DNA from: Clostridiales bacterium
GTDB taxonomy: Bacteria; Bacillota; Clostridia; Oscillospirales; Oscillospiraceae
Direction: 5' to 3'
DNA length: 64,000 nucleotides
Assembly (NCBI GenBank): GCA_022772525.1
Contig: JALFAD010000080.1
Span: 1-64,000, forward strand
The notes under the pieces are model-generated. The model ran no database searches, had not been told where the DNA came from, and worked only from the letters and a program-made list of their open reading frames with translations. The position numbers and the translations under genes are program-made. Shown piece after piece: positions 34,712-44,011 of this stretch; positions within the stretch are counted from its first letter, which is position 1; each line of letters begins with the position of its first letter.

Positions 34712-35296
34712 ATGAAGAAAAAGAAATTGGCAAATGTCATTATGGTGCTGATTATCCTGGTGATTGCTGTTGCCGGGATCGCTGCGGCTTTCAGCCTGAG
34801 AAACGGTCAGGATACAGGACTGGGCAGCCAGTACCATATTACCAAGATTCCGGACAATGCGCTCATCACCCAGGGCGAGGACAATGTCTGCACTATCACC
34901 ATTGTCTGCGACACCATTCTGGATAATCTGGACAACTTGGAGGAAGAAAAAGCGCCCTATGTTCCGAAGGACGCGGTGATCCTGCCAAAGACGCAGGTTT
35001 CCTTTACGGAGGGAGATACGGTCTTTGAAGTTCTGCAAAAAGTCTGCGCGGCGGCAGAGCTTCAGATCGAGTACAGCTGGACACCCATGTACAACAGCTA
35101 TTATATTGAGGGTATCAACCATCTGTATGAGTTCGACTGTGGAAACGAGTCCGGCTGGATGTACAAGGTCAACGAATGGTTCCCCAACTATGGCTGTTCC
35201 GCCTACACTCTGAAAAACGGGGACGACATTGTGTGGTGCTATACCTGCAACGGCCTGGGTGCGGATGTGGGAGAAGTGTGGACGGGTGACGAATGA
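34712..35296 (+). CDS. membrane-anchored DUF4430 protein of the ECF operon
   Basis: 194 residues. An uncleaved signal-anchor helix (VIMVLIILVIAVAGIAAAF) is followed by a short linker and a single DUF4430 domain about 85-185 (FEVLQKVCAAAELQIEYS, ESGWMYKVNEWFPNYGCSAY, GDDIVWCYT). No lipobox is seen. It overlaps the EcfT gene by 4 nt, so its product should work with the transporter. It probably holds the ligand at the membrane face, like a substrate-binding protein. Confidence 0.85.
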   Translation: MKKKKLANVIMVLIILVIAVAGIAAAFSLRNGQDTGLGSQYHITKIPDNALITQGEDNVCTITIVCDTILDNLDNLEEEKAPYVPKDAVILPKTQVSFTEGDTVFEVLQKVCAAAELQIEYSWTPMYNSYYIEGINHLYEFDCGNESGWMYKVNEWFPNYGCSAYTLKNGDDIVWCYTCNGLGADVGEVWTGDE

Positions 35297-36174
35297 GAGA
35301 CGATGCCTTTTCCAAGCGGCACCCAGCGGTGAACTTTGCATTTTTCATTGGAGCCATCATCTGCGCGGTGGTCATCCAGCACCCGGCGTACCTAAGCGCC
35401 GGGATGCTGTGCGGCGGGGCTTATTACCTGCTGCTCCATGGGCGCAGGGGCGTGAAAATGGTTCTGGGAATGGTGCCAGTATTTCTGGTGCTGACCGCTA
35501 TGAACCCGCTGTTCAACACCTACGGGGACAGGGTGCTGTTCCGGTACTTTGGGCGACCCTATACGCTGGAAGCTTTGCTTTACGGCGGGGCCATCGCCGC
35601 GATTTTTGTGGAGATGCTGTTGTGGTTCGGCTGCTATAACGCGGTGCTGACCAGCGATAAATTCACCAGCCTGTTCGGAAAGTTGATCCCGGCCCTGTCC
35701 CTGCTGCTGGTAATGGTTCTGCGGATGATCCCCAACCTACTGCGTAAGGGCGCCCAGATCACGGAGGCCAGAAACGCCATTGGCAGGGGCGCGGCGGAGC
35801 AGGACACAGTGAAGGGAAAGCTGGGGGAGGGCATGACCCTGCTGGGAGCACTGACCTCCTGGGCGCTGGAAGGCAGCGTGGTGACTGCGGATTCCATGCG
35901 CAGCCGCGGCTATGGAAGCGGAAAACGCTCCAGCTTCATGATCTACACCATGACCGGACTGGACTGGGGACTTCTGGCAGCACTGGCCGTTCTCCTTGTG
36001 GGCATGATCGTGCTGGGTGACCGCACTGCTGCCTTCACACCGGTGCTGAATATTGCACCCATCGGTGGGAGAAACCTACCGGGATTTCTCTGCTACCTCT
36101 GCTATCTGCTGATCCCAATTGCATTACACATAAAGGAGGCCATCCAATGGCGCATTTCAATATCGAAAATCTGA
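35293..36174 (+). CDS. ECF transporter T component (EcfT), first copy
   Basis: 293 residues with five or six membrane helices. The long cytoplasmic coupling region has LLLVMVLRMIPNLLRKGAQ and the conserved ADSMRSRGYGSGKRSS, the A-R-G type signature of EcfT that touches the ATPase. It transmits ATP hydrolysis to the substrate-binding S component. It overlaps the ATPase gene by 28 nt. A homologous second EcfT gene is at 38499. Confidence 0.9.
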   Translation: MRDDAFSKRHPAVNFAFFIGAIICAVVIQHPAYLSAGMLCGGAYYLLLHGRRGVKMVLGMVPVFLVLTAMNPLFNTYGDRVLFRYFGRPYTLEALLYGGAIAAIFVEMLLWFGCYNAVLTSDKFTSLFGKLIPALSLLLVMVLRMIPNLLRKGAQITEARNAIGRGAAEQDTVKGKLGEGMTLLGALTSWALEGSVVTADSMRSRGYGSGKRSSFMIYTMTGLDWGLLAALAVLLVGMIVLGDRTAAFTPVLNIAPIGGRNLPGFLCYLCYLLIPIALHIKEAIQWRISISKI

Positions 36175-37808
36175 CCTTTTCCTATGCCGCCGCCAAGGGC
36201 AGGCATTCGCTGGAAAACGTCAGTCTCAAGGTGGAACAGGGAGAATTTCTTGTACTGTGCGGAAAGTCCGGCAGCGGCAAAAGTACGCTCCTGCGGCATC
36301 TGAAAACCGTACTGACCCCCAACGGAAAACGCACGGGGGAAATCGCGTTCCACGGCGTTCCGCTGAGCAGGGTATCTGACCGGGACCAGGCGGAGAAGAT
36401 TGGCTTTGTCATGCAGAATCCCGACGATCAGATCGTTACGGACAAGGTCTGGCACGAGCTGGCCTTCGGGCTGGAAAGCCTGGGATGCGACCAGAAGACT
36501 ATGCGGGCAAGAGTTGCGGAGATGGCCTGCTATTTTGGCATCCAGGACTGGTTTCACCGGGATGTATGCAATCTCTCCGGCGGACAGAAGCAGCTATTGA
36601 ATCTGGCCTCCATTATGGCGATGCAGCCGGAGGTGCTGATTCTGGACGAGCCGACCAGCCAGCTTGACCCAATCGCCGCTTCTGATTTTCTGAATACTGT
36701 GCGGAAGATCAATCGGGAGCTGGGCACCACAGTTATCATTACGGAGCATCGTCTGGAGGATATTTTTCCCTATGCGGACAGGGCTGTCGTTATGGATTGC
36801 GGCAAGGTCATAGCGGACGATGCCCCTCGGAATGTAGGCAAACTCCTGTATGAACAGCATCACCCCATGTTTACGGCTATGCCCACGCCTGTCCGGGTTT
36901 TCTACGGCGCTGCGGGGGTCGGGGAATGTCCTTTGACTGTCCGGGAGGGCAGAAGCTGGCTGAGCAAAGCGTTTCCCCAGACACCCCAATATCCGGCTAT
37001 CCCAGCTCCCGAGCTTTCGGAGGAAACAGCATCCAGCGCCCTGTCTCTCAAGGAACTCTGGTTCCGCTATGAAAAGGACAGCCCGGATATCTTAAGAGGT
37101 GTCAGTGCGGAAGTGCCAAAAGGAAGCCTGTATGCCATTCTGGGCGGCAACGGCGCGGGAAAATCCACCACGCTGAAAGCCACCTGCGGCATCTGTAAGC
37201 CCTACCGTGGAAAGGTGACGCTGTTCGGAAAGCCCATCGACAAATACAAGAATCGGGAGCTGTTTACGAATTGCCTTGCCATGCTGCCCCAGGACCCCAA
37301 AAGCCTGTTTGTGAAAAAGACTGTCCGGGAAGATCTGGAGGAAATGACCAAGGACAAAGCGGAGATTTCACACATTGCCGAGCTTTGTCAGATTACCTCT
37401 CTTCTGGACAATCATCCCTATGACCTCTCCGGCGGTGAACAACAGCGCGCTGCGATGGCGAAGGTGCTGTTGACCCAGCCAAAACTGCTGCTTCTGGATG
37501 AGCCAACCAAGGGCATTGACTGCTTCTTCAAGGAGACCTTTGCCGAAATTCTGGGGAATCTGAAGAAAGAGGGAATTACCATTGTTATGGTTTCCCATGA
37601 TGTGGAGTTCTGCGCCCGGTATGCAGATCAGGTCGCCATGTTCTTTGACGGTCAGATTCTGACCACCGACACACCCCACCGTTTCTTCGGAAGTAACAGC
37701 TTCTATACAACCGCTGCCCACCGCATGAGTCGCCATGTGTTCCATATGGCGGTCAAGGTGGAGGATGTAGTCGATCTGTATCGGAAAAACAAGGAGGCTG
37801 CAAAATGA
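36147..37808 (+). CDS. ECF transporter fused ATPase (EcfA-EcfA')
   Basis: 553 residues holding two ABC ATPase domains in one chain. Domain 1: Walker A CGKSGSGKSTLLR, signature LSGGQKQLLNLAS, Walker B VLILDEPTSQLD, H-loop TEHRLEDI. Domain 2: Walker A GGNGAGKSTTLKA, signature LSGGEQQRAAMAK, Walker B LLLLDEPTKGID, H-loop VSHDVEFC. Both look active. It powers the ECF importer. Neighbours overlap it on both sides. Confidence 0.93.
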   Translation: MAHFNIENLTFSYAAAKGRHSLENVSLKVEQGEFLVLCGKSGSGKSTLLRHLKTVLTPNGKRTGEIAFHGVPLSRVSDRDQAEKIGFVMQNPDDQIVTDKVWHELAFGLESLGCDQKTMRARVAEMACYFGIQDWFHRDVCNLSGGQKQLLNLASIMAMQPEVLILDEPTSQLDPIAASDFLNTVRKINRELGTTVIITEHRLEDIFPYADRAVVMDCGKVIADDAPRNVGKLLYEQHHPMFTAMPTPVRVFYGAAGVGECPLTVREGRSWLSKAFPQTPQYPAIPAPELSEETASSALSLKELWFRYEKDSPDILRGVSAEVPKGSLYAILGGNGAGKSTTLKATCGICKPYRGKVTLFGKPIDKYKNRELFTNCLAMLPQDPKSLFVKKTVREDLEEMTKDKAEISHIAELCQITSLLDNHPYDLSGGEQQRAAMAKVLLTQPKLLLLDEPTKGIDCFFKETFAEILGNLKKEGITIVMVSHDVEFCARYADQVAMFFDGQILTTDTPHRFFGSNSFYTTAAHRMSRHVFHMAVKVEDVVDLYRKNKEAAK

Positions 37809-38509
37809 AAAAGTCTCATATCGTTATGCTCCTGACCTTTCTGCTGGTAATTCCCGCAACGCTTTTCTTTGGCCTGCGGCTCAGCGGGCGGGCGTACTAC
37901 TTTACCAGTACCCTAGTCATCATTGAAATCCTGATCCCGTTCCTGCTTGCCTTTGAACGCCGCAAGCCACAGGCGCGGGAGTTGGTGGTAATCGCGGTGC
38001 TTTCCGCTCTGGCGGTTGCCGCCCGTGTGGTCATCCCTATTCCCAGCTTTAAGGCAATTTTTGCGATTATTATGCTCTCCGGTATTGCCTTTGGCCCGGA
38101 AGCGGGATTCCTGGTAGGCGCTGTGTCCGCCTTCGCCAGCAACTTTTTCTATGGGCAGGGTGCGTATACCCCGTGGCAGATGTTCGCCTATGGCGCCGGA
38201 GGAATGCTGGCGGGCTTCCTGTTCGCAAAGGGCAGACTCCCCCAGAAGCCGATTGTCATGGGGGTGTTTGGCTTTTTAACAACACTGCTGTTTGTAGGGC
38301 CGCTGCTGGATACCTGTTCTGTCTTTCTCACACTGCCAACCATCAGTTTGAAAGCAGCCTGGCCACTGTATATTTCCGGCTTCCCCGTGAATCTAAGTCA
38401 GGGTACCTGCACGTTTTTAACCATGCTGTTGTTTGGAAATCCCTTGCTGGAAAAACTGGATCGGGTGAAGGTGCAGTATGGCATGACGGAGGAGCAAGAT
38501 GGGCTTTGA
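37805..38509 (+). CDS. ECF S component, CbrT-like (cobalamin)
   Basis: 234 residues, six membrane helices. It has the ECF-S pattern with VVIAVLSALAVAARVVIPIPSF and GAVSAFASNFFYGQGAYTPWQM, which resembles the CbrT group proposed for cobalamin. Overlaps the ATPase gene by 4 nt and the second EcfT by 11 nt. The CbrT call rests on resemblance and the riboswitch context; another corrinoid precursor could be the substrate. Confidence 0.8.
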   Translation: MKKSHIVMLLTFLLVIPATLFFGLRLSGRAYYFTSTLVIIEILIPFLLAFERRKPQARELVVIAVLSALAVAARVVIPIPSFKAIFAIIMLSGIAFGPEAGFLVGAVSAFASNFFYGQGAYTPWQMFAYGAGGMLAGFLFAKGRLPQKPIVMGVFGFLTTLLFVGPLLDTCSVFLTLPTISLKAAWPLYISGFPVNLSQGTCTFLTMLLFGNPLLEKLDRVKVQYGMTEEQDGL

Positions 38510-39380
38510 AAGCTGTCACCCGGCAGTGAACTTTCTGTTCTTTGCTGCCGTTCTGTATGGGAGCGTCAGCTTTCGGCATCCGGTGTTTTTGGCAATCTCC
38601 TGCCTCTGTGCCTTTGCGTACAGCGTGAAGCGAAATGGAAAAGGGGCGGTGGCATTCAATTTATGCCTGCTGCCGCTGGTTTTCTGCTTTGCCCTGTACT
38701 ACAGCAGCTACCATCACTTTGGTGTGACGGTACTAAAGCAGAATTTCATCGGCAACAATCTGACGGTGGAGAGCTTCGTTTACGGTCTGGTGATAGGGCT
38801 GCGGGGGGCGACCGTTTGCATGTGGCTGAGCTGCCTGAACCGTATCGTGTCCAGCGACAAGGTGGTGTATCTGTTCGGAAAGGTCAGCCCCCTGCTGTCG
38901 CTGTTCCTGACAATCCTGCTGCGCATGGTTCCCAGAGTAAAGCAGGAGGCACAGCGAATTGATCTGGCGCAAAAAGGAATCGGACGGGGCAGCAATCAGG
39001 GAAATCTCTGGCAGCGTTTTATAAACTGCCTGCGAATCTTTTCCATGCTGATTACTTGGATGATCTCCGCCCTTGCGCTGGAAGCCGATTCTATGCGCAG
39101 CCGGGGCAGTTTACTCCGGGGGCGGACGGCGTTTTCTATTTATCGCTTTGATAACCGGGACAGAGCCTTTGTAATCGCCTTGTTTTCCTGTATCACATTG
39201 ACCGCCATGGGCGTGATTCTGGGGGCAACGGAAATGTTTTATAATCCTAGAATCATATGGAAACCGATGGACGCTAGAAACAGTGCAACCGCCATTGGCT
39301 ATACTGTGCTGTGCCTGCTGCCCATGGGGCTGGAACTATGGACGGAGTATCGGTTCCGAAAGGCGAGGTGTGAATCTTGA
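38499..39380 (+). CDS. ECF transporter T component (EcfT), second copy
   Basis: 293 residues, the same length as the first EcfT and similar in plan: VNFLFFAAVLYGSVSFRHP at the start, LTILLRMVPRVKQEAQR and ALEADSMRSRGSLLRGR in the coupling region. Identity to copy 1 is modest, so this is an old duplication. Two T components in one operon with one fused ATPase suggests either a heterodimeric T unit or two alternative complexes. Confidence 0.9.
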   Translation: MGFESCHPAVNFLFFAAVLYGSVSFRHPVFLAISCLCAFAYSVKRNGKGAVAFNLCLLPLVFCFALYYSSYHHFGVTVLKQNFIGNNLTVESFVYGLVIGLRGATVCMWLSCLNRIVSSDKVVYLFGKVSPLLSLFLTILLRMVPRVKQEAQRIDLAQKGIGRGSNQGNLWQRFINCLRIFSMLITWMISALALEADSMRSRGSLLRGRTAFSIYRFDNRDRAFVIALFSCITLTAMGVILGATEMFYNPRIIWKPMDARNSATAIGYTVLCLLPMGLELWTEYRFRKARCES

Positions 39381-40144
39381 ACAAAGACAAAATCTACATA
39401 TCCACGACAGCTTCCGACGCGGCGGAGGTTGCGCGCCGGTGGGGATTGGGAATCGAAATTTCGGAATATTGTACCGCGTGGAACATGGATGACGAATTTG
39501 CGGAAACGGATGTGCTGGTTCGCAAGAAATTGGAGGGCATTTCCCGCCGGGTACTGCACGCACCCTTTAATGAGCTGTTTCCCTGTGCGATTGACCGAAA
39601 GGCAAGATTATTGGCAGCAGAGCGTTACCGGCAGGCAATAGAGCTGGCCAAAAACTATGGCGCAGAAAAAGTCATTATTCATGGCGGATACAATGGATGG
39701 ATGTATTATCCGGAATGGTATATTGAACAGAGCATCTTGTTTTGGAAGCAATTTCTGAAAGAAGATCCAGGCGTGGAAATTGTGCTGGAAAATGTATTGG
39801 AAGAAGATCCTGCATGGCTTCTGGATATCATCAGAAGCGTGGTGAATCCACACCTGCGATTGTGTCTGGATGTGGGTCATGTGAATGCTTACTCAAAAGT
39901 GCCAGTCATGCAATGGCTGGATATTTGCGGTAGCGATATCGGTCATTTTCATATTCACAACAACGACGGAAGCTGGGATACCCATAGCTCTTTGAATCAG
40001 GGTAACATCCCCATAAAGGAACTGCTTCAAAAGGCTGAGATCCTTTGCCCCGAAGCGACAGTGACACTGGAACTTATGGAGGCGGAAGAATCTGTGAATT
40101 GGCTTCGTGGAAGCAACCTGATGAGATGGGAAAGCACAGGATAA
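39377..40144 (+). CDS. TIM-barrel sugar-phosphate isomerase/endonuclease-IV-like protein
   Basis: 255 residues of the xylose-isomerase-like TIM-barrel superfamily. Metal-ligand blocks are visible: KVIIHGGYNGW, IVLENVLEEDPAW, LCLDVGHVNAY and GHFHIHNNDGSWDTH. It overlaps the second EcfT by 4 nt and so belongs to the importer operon. The substrate is unknown. Its position suggests a role on a corrinoid part (e.g. the nucleotide loop sugar) or a sugar, but this is a guess. Confidence 0.75.
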   Translation: MNKDKIYISTTASDAAEVARRWGLGIEISEYCTAWNMDDEFAETDVLVRKKLEGISRRVLHAPFNELFPCAIDRKARLLAAERYRQAIELAKNYGAEKVIIHGGYNGWMYYPEWYIEQSILFWKQFLKEDPGVEIVLENVLEEDPAWLLDIIRSVVNPHLRLCLDVGHVNAYSKVPVMQWLDICGSDIGHFHIHNNDGSWDTHSSLNQGNIPIKELLQKAEILCPEATVTLELMEAEESVNWLRGSNLMRWESTG

Positions 40145-40259
40145 ATACTTGTTTTTGTTCCCTTCTCTGGCATGGTGTAAAGTGGCATTGCAGCATGCTT
40201 TGCGATGCTTAAGATAGGTTCCATCTTGAGAATTATTTCCATAAATGACCAACGGTAAT

Positions 40260-40366
40260 AGGGTGCGGGCAGCAAAACCGCTGCTTGCACCCTTAAATTT
40301 TGCGACACCGTTCTACAAAATTCGTCAACAAATTATGGCGGATTTTGCAGAGCGGTGTCTTTTTTG
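40260..40366 (+). terminator. terminators after the ECF operon
   Basis: GGGTGCGGGCAGC/GCTGCTTGCACCC (40260-40292) followed by TTAAATTTT, then a second long stem with GACACCG..CGGTGTC followed by TTTTTTG (40303-40365). They close the corrinoid locus. The rest of the 374-nt gap holds no gene. Confidence 0.75.
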
Positions 40367-40518
40367 TTGCGAAAAAACACCACAGTATTGCATAAATAGC
40401 ATTCTTTTTTCCGATTTCTCCCCTTTACACAAAAACATAGCACCAGTTTTGGTTAGAATTCGCGGTCCTCCTTCTGAGATTTGACATTTACTCAAATCTA
40501 CATTTGGAGGTCTGCAAA

Positions 40519-40950
40519 ATGGCAGAGAAGGAGAAGTACATAATCAAAGTGGAAGGGAAACTGGTGGAGGTCACGCCAGAGGTTTACTACGCCTATTTCC
40601 GCATGGAACGGCAGGAGCGTGGGCAGGAGGAAAAGAAGCAGCAACATGACGTATTTTCCTATGACGCTCTGGATAATGGTGAAACAGTGGGAATTGAAGC
40701 TGTGCCGGATTTGACTAGCCCAAGTATGGAGGAGAGAGCTGTGACCCGGGAAATCTGTGAGAAGCTTCATCGTGCTGTGGATGCCTTACCAAGGGCGGAA
40801 AGGGAGCTGATTCAGGCAATCTACTTTGACGGCTTTACAGAAAAGGAATATGCGGTTTCCTCTGGTTTAAGTCAACAAGGAGTCAGTTACAGGCTTAGAA
40901 AAATACTGTCGAAACTTAGAAATTTTATGGACTTTATAGGAAGTTTTTGA
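40519..40950 (+). CDS. element sigma-70-like factor (region 4)
   Basis: 143 residues. The C-terminal half is a sigma region-4 type HTH: LPRAERELIQAIYFDGFTEKEYAVSSGLSQQGVSYRLRKI. The N-terminal part is charged. GGAGG lies 8 nt before the ATG. Such factors control element genes and precede serine-recombinase cassettes of this type. It marks the left end of the recombinase island. Confidence 0.8.
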   Translation: MAEKEKYIIKVEGKLVEVTPEVYYAYFRMERQERGQEEKKQQHDVFSYDALDNGETVGIEAVPDLTSPSMEERAVTREICEKLHRAVDALPRAERELIQAIYFDGFTEKEYAVSSGLSQQGVSYRLRKILSKLRNFMDFIGSF

Positions 40951-41468
40951 ACTTTTCTTGTGTGAATATGGCTGAACACGGATAAGTAGTGAGGGGCTTT
41001 TTTGAGCAATCAAAGCAAGCCCGTCCTGAACCTTCTCAAGTACATATCCAGAAGCGGAAATACATCCGCTGGTGTGCCATGTAGAGACAGAGAATTGGCA
41101 AGCGACATTGGAAAACGCGCGATGACCCACCTGTGCAGAGAAATCTGCATCAATGCGGCAAGGAAGGTGGTTAGCGGATCCGTTCGTCCAGAAAGCAGAT
41201 CGTGGCCGATCTGTCTTGCGATGACAGCACCAGCGTTGGTACTCCTGCCCAGCCACAGCTACACGCAATGGGGGCAGCTCGGAGAGATCCTCGGAGGGGT
41301 GCAATTCCCGTGACGCGCAGCCAAGCGCGGTTTCCGTTTCTGCCCTAGCCTGGGGAAGTAGTGTCAGGAATACAGGCAATCATTCGTTCAAAATCAAATT
41401 TCAGAAGGGAGCCGCCCTGCTGTGCCAAAATGGATGCAGCAGGGCGGCTTTTCATATAGGAGAACAAA
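40951..41468 (+). other. gene-poor stretch, weak 103-residue frame
   Basis: A frame at 41002-41313 starts TTG, has no known family and an unusual composition, so it may not be coding. The segment around 41288-41330 (GGGGTGCAATTCCCGTGACGCGCAGCC) and the hairpin-forming GGATACCGATT-like parts suggest a structured RNA. CTGCTGTGCC..GGATGCAGCAGGGCGGC (about 41419-41451) can form a hairpin before the next small gene. Confidence 0.35.
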
Positions 41469-41612
41469 ATGAATGCCAATGTAAATTACTGCGGTGTTAT
41501 CATCCTGCTGCGCAAACTGGTGGCATCAGGATACTGCACGAAAAAGGAAGCGGGCAGAATTGCTGCCCGGATCGCAAAACAGACCGGTGCGGACATTATT
41601 CTTTCGATATAA
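41469..41612 (+). CDS. 47-residue conserved element peptide
   Basis: MNANVNYCGVIILLRK then a helical KKEAGRIAARIAKQ part. AGGAG precedes the ATG by 9 nt. Small proteins of this shape (SHOCT-like helix) sit before serine recombinases in similar elements. Role unknown. Confidence 0.5.
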   Translation: MNANVNYCGVIILLRKLVASGYCTKKEAGRIAARIAKQTGADIILSI

Positions 41613-41685
41613 ATATATTCAATTCCCACTAGCTATTCCACGAAAGGTGTGGTAATGTGTGTTGCTAATAAGAGGAGGTGAAGTG

Positions 41686-43260
41686 ATGGCAACGGCAAGG
41701 GATAACCTGGCAAGAAAACAGATTTACATACCGGCAACCCAACCGGAGGAAGGAATTGTCTTGCGTGTTGCCGCCTACTGCCGTGTCAGTACCGATTCGG
41801 ACGATCAGCTGAACAGCTTTGCCGCCCAAAATACCCACTATAACAATCTCATCAAATCCCATGACAGGTGGGAATTGGTGGATATCTATGCTGACGAAGG
41901 TATCACCGGTACGTCCGCGAAAAAACGGGGAGACTTCCAGCGGATGCTGGAGGACTGCCGCAAGGGAAAGGTCGATAAGATCCTTGTGAAGTCCATCTCC
42001 CGGTTCGCCAGAAATACAAAGGACTGTCTGGAGGCGGTCCGGGAGCTGCGGACATTGGGAATCAGCATCTTCTTTGAGGAGCATAACATCGATACCAGGA
42101 TGGTATCCAGCGAGATGCTGACCTCCGTAATTGCCGCATGTGCCCAGGCAGAGAGTGAATCCATTTCCCAGAATATGAAGTGGAGCATCCAGAAGAAGAT
42201 GCAAAACGGTACCTATGTAGCTTCCAGTGTACCATTTGGATTCCGTAGGATAAATGGAAACCTTGTGGTTGAAGAATCAGAGGCCAGATATGTAAGATAC
42301 GCATTCAGCAATTATCTGGCAGGGAAAAGTACAACCGATATTGCAAAAGAGTTTACCGCTCAGAGTGTAGCAGATCCTGCGCTGGGCAGTAGGAAATGGT
42401 CCTTTCAGGCCATTGTGGAAATGCTGAAGAATGAAAAATATATTGGGGATGCGATGTACCAAAAGACATATATGACGGACTCTCTCCCAAGGCAATGTCT
42501 GCGGAACAGGGGAGAGCGGGATCGGTATTACGCATCCGACACCCATCTGGGGATTATTGACCGCCAGTCATATGATTCCGTCCAGTATTTGCTTCAGCAA
42601 AGAAGCGAAAAGCATGTTCCGCATACAGTGAATACCTCCCCCTTAGGCGGCAGATTTATCTGCGGCAAGTGCGGCGCGGGCTTCCGAAGGAAGCAGAACA
42701 ATGGGAACGCCGTCTTTTCCTGCATGTCCCATGTACAAGACTTGAGTTCCTGCGATATGCCACCGATTCCGGAGAATGCTGTCATGCAGACATTCCTTCG
42801 GCTGTACGATAACCTCAAGCATGGGGAAATCCTACAGTTCACGCAGAAAATCCTGTCCACGATCCGCAGCCGAAAGATGCTGTGGAGTACAGACATTGTG
42901 GAATTGAATCAAAAGATATCGGACATATCCAGTCAGAGTCACAAATTGTCCACGCTGAACCGGCGGGGCATGGTTGACCCTGATATTTTTATAGCTAAGA
43001 CTAATCAGCTGGCAGAGCAGCTTCGCAACGCCAAGCAGCAGAAAGAACAATTCATGCGGCAGGAGGATCGCAGCATCCTCGACAGTACCGAGCAGCTGTT
43101 GGAAACCGTGGAGGCCGGACCGGAAGTGCTGGAAGCCTTCGATGAGGAGCTGTTCTACGAGCTGATTGACAAAATCATTGTGGAGAGCAATGTAAGAATT
43201 CGGTTCCGGCTGAAGAACGGGCTGGAGCTGCCGGAGACAATAGAAAGGATGGTGCGGTAA
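41686..43260 (+). CDS. large serine recombinase 1
   Basis: 524 residues. Resolvase catalytic domain with AAYCRVSTDSDDQ (nucleophile Ser), DEGITGTSAKKR and SISRFARNT; recombinase domain; zinc ribbon CGKCGAGFRRK..SCMSHVQDLSSCDMP; coiled coil C-terminus. It cuts and rejoins att sites. AGGAGGTG precedes the ATG. The stop abuts the next start, so the three recombinase-family genes form one operon. Confidence 0.92.
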   Translation: MATARDNLARKQIYIPATQPEEGIVLRVAAYCRVSTDSDDQLNSFAAQNTHYNNLIKSHDRWELVDIYADEGITGTSAKKRGDFQRMLEDCRKGKVDKILVKSISRFARNTKDCLEAVRELRTLGISIFFEEHNIDTRMVSSEMLTSVIAACAQAESESISQNMKWSIQKKMQNGTYVASSVPFGFRRINGNLVVEESEARYVRYAFSNYLAGKSTTDIAKEFTAQSVADPALGSRKWSFQAIVEMLKNEKYIGDAMYQKTYMTDSLPRQCLRNRGERDRYYASDTHLGIIDRQSYDSVQYLLQQRSEKHVPHTVNTSPLGGRFICGKCGAGFRRKQNNGNAVFSCMSHVQDLSSCDMPPIPENAVMQTFLRLYDNLKHGEILQFTQKILSTIRSRKMLWSTDIVELNQKISDISSQSHKLSTLNRRGMVDPDIFIAKTNQLAEQLRNAKQQKEQFMRQEDRSILDSTEQLLETVEAGPEVLEAFDEELFYELIDKIIVESNVRIRFRLKNGLELPETIERMVR

Positions 43261-44010
43261 ATGGGATCCAATCGGGCATTGCCATTCGGCTATAAAATGG
43301 AATTCGGCAGGATTGTGCTCTTCCCGGAGGAAGCTGGCTGGGTTACATACCTGTTCGACCAGTACCTTCTGGGGGCTTCCTATAAGGGGCTGTCAGACGA
43401 GATGAACGGGTACGGTGTTCACTATGACGGCGAGAAACCTTGGAACAAAAATATGATAGCCCGGATTTTGCAGGACTGCCGATACACCAGCGAAGGTGGG
43501 TTCCCGAGGATTATTGACCCTGTTGTATTTCAAAGCTCTGAGGAAAAGCGCAGGAAGAAAGCCACTGCCCCGGAAAAAACAGAGGTACAGAAAATCCTGC
43601 GGCGCAAATGCGGCTGTCGAATCACAGCACACATAGAGCGTGAGGTTCTGTACCTGCTGAACCACCTTGCCGCCCACCCAGAGAAAATTGCAACGCCCAA
43701 TCCCACAAAATCCCCTCCCCCACGGCTGCAAGCGCTGAAATCCGAACTGGAGGAACTGATCAGCCAGCTTCCTGTGGATGAGGAGCGGGCTTGGGCGGTG
43801 CTGAAAGAGGCTGCGGCGGCGATGTATGAAGCCATGGACCCTCGAGAATACGAAACCCAACGCATGCGGCGGGTATTCCAAAGAGAGAAACAACGCTCCG
43901 AGCTGGATGCCAAGCTCATCGACGCGAGCATATCCGCGATCATGGTGGACAGCAATGGAAATGTTAAAATCCGGCTGAAAAATGATCAAACAATTGAAAG
44001 AGGTGAGTAA
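43261..44010 (+). CDS. recombinase-family accessory protein lacking the catalytic domain
   Basis: 249 residues that start directly in the recombinase DNA-binding domain (ALPFGYKMEFGRIVLFPEEAGWV, YDGEKPWNKNMIARIL) and then a zinc-ribbon-like and coiled-coil part. The N-terminal serine catalytic domain is wholly absent. It begins one base after the stop of recombinase 1. Its place between two complete recombinases suggests a recombination directionality or binding cofactor, as proposed for such three-gene sets; not proven. Confidence 0.8.
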   Translation: MGSNRALPFGYKMEFGRIVLFPEEAGWVTYLFDQYLLGASYKGLSDEMNGYGVHYDGEKPWNKNMIARILQDCRYTSEGGFPRIIDPVVFQSSEEKRRKKATAPEKTEVQKILRRKCGCRITAHIEREVLYLLNHLAAHPEKIATPNPTKSPPPRLQALKSELEELISQLPVDEERAWAVLKEAAAAMYEAMDPREYETQRMRRVFQREKQRSELDAKLIDASISAIMVDSNGNVKIRLKNDQTIERGE

Positions 44011-44011
44011 G

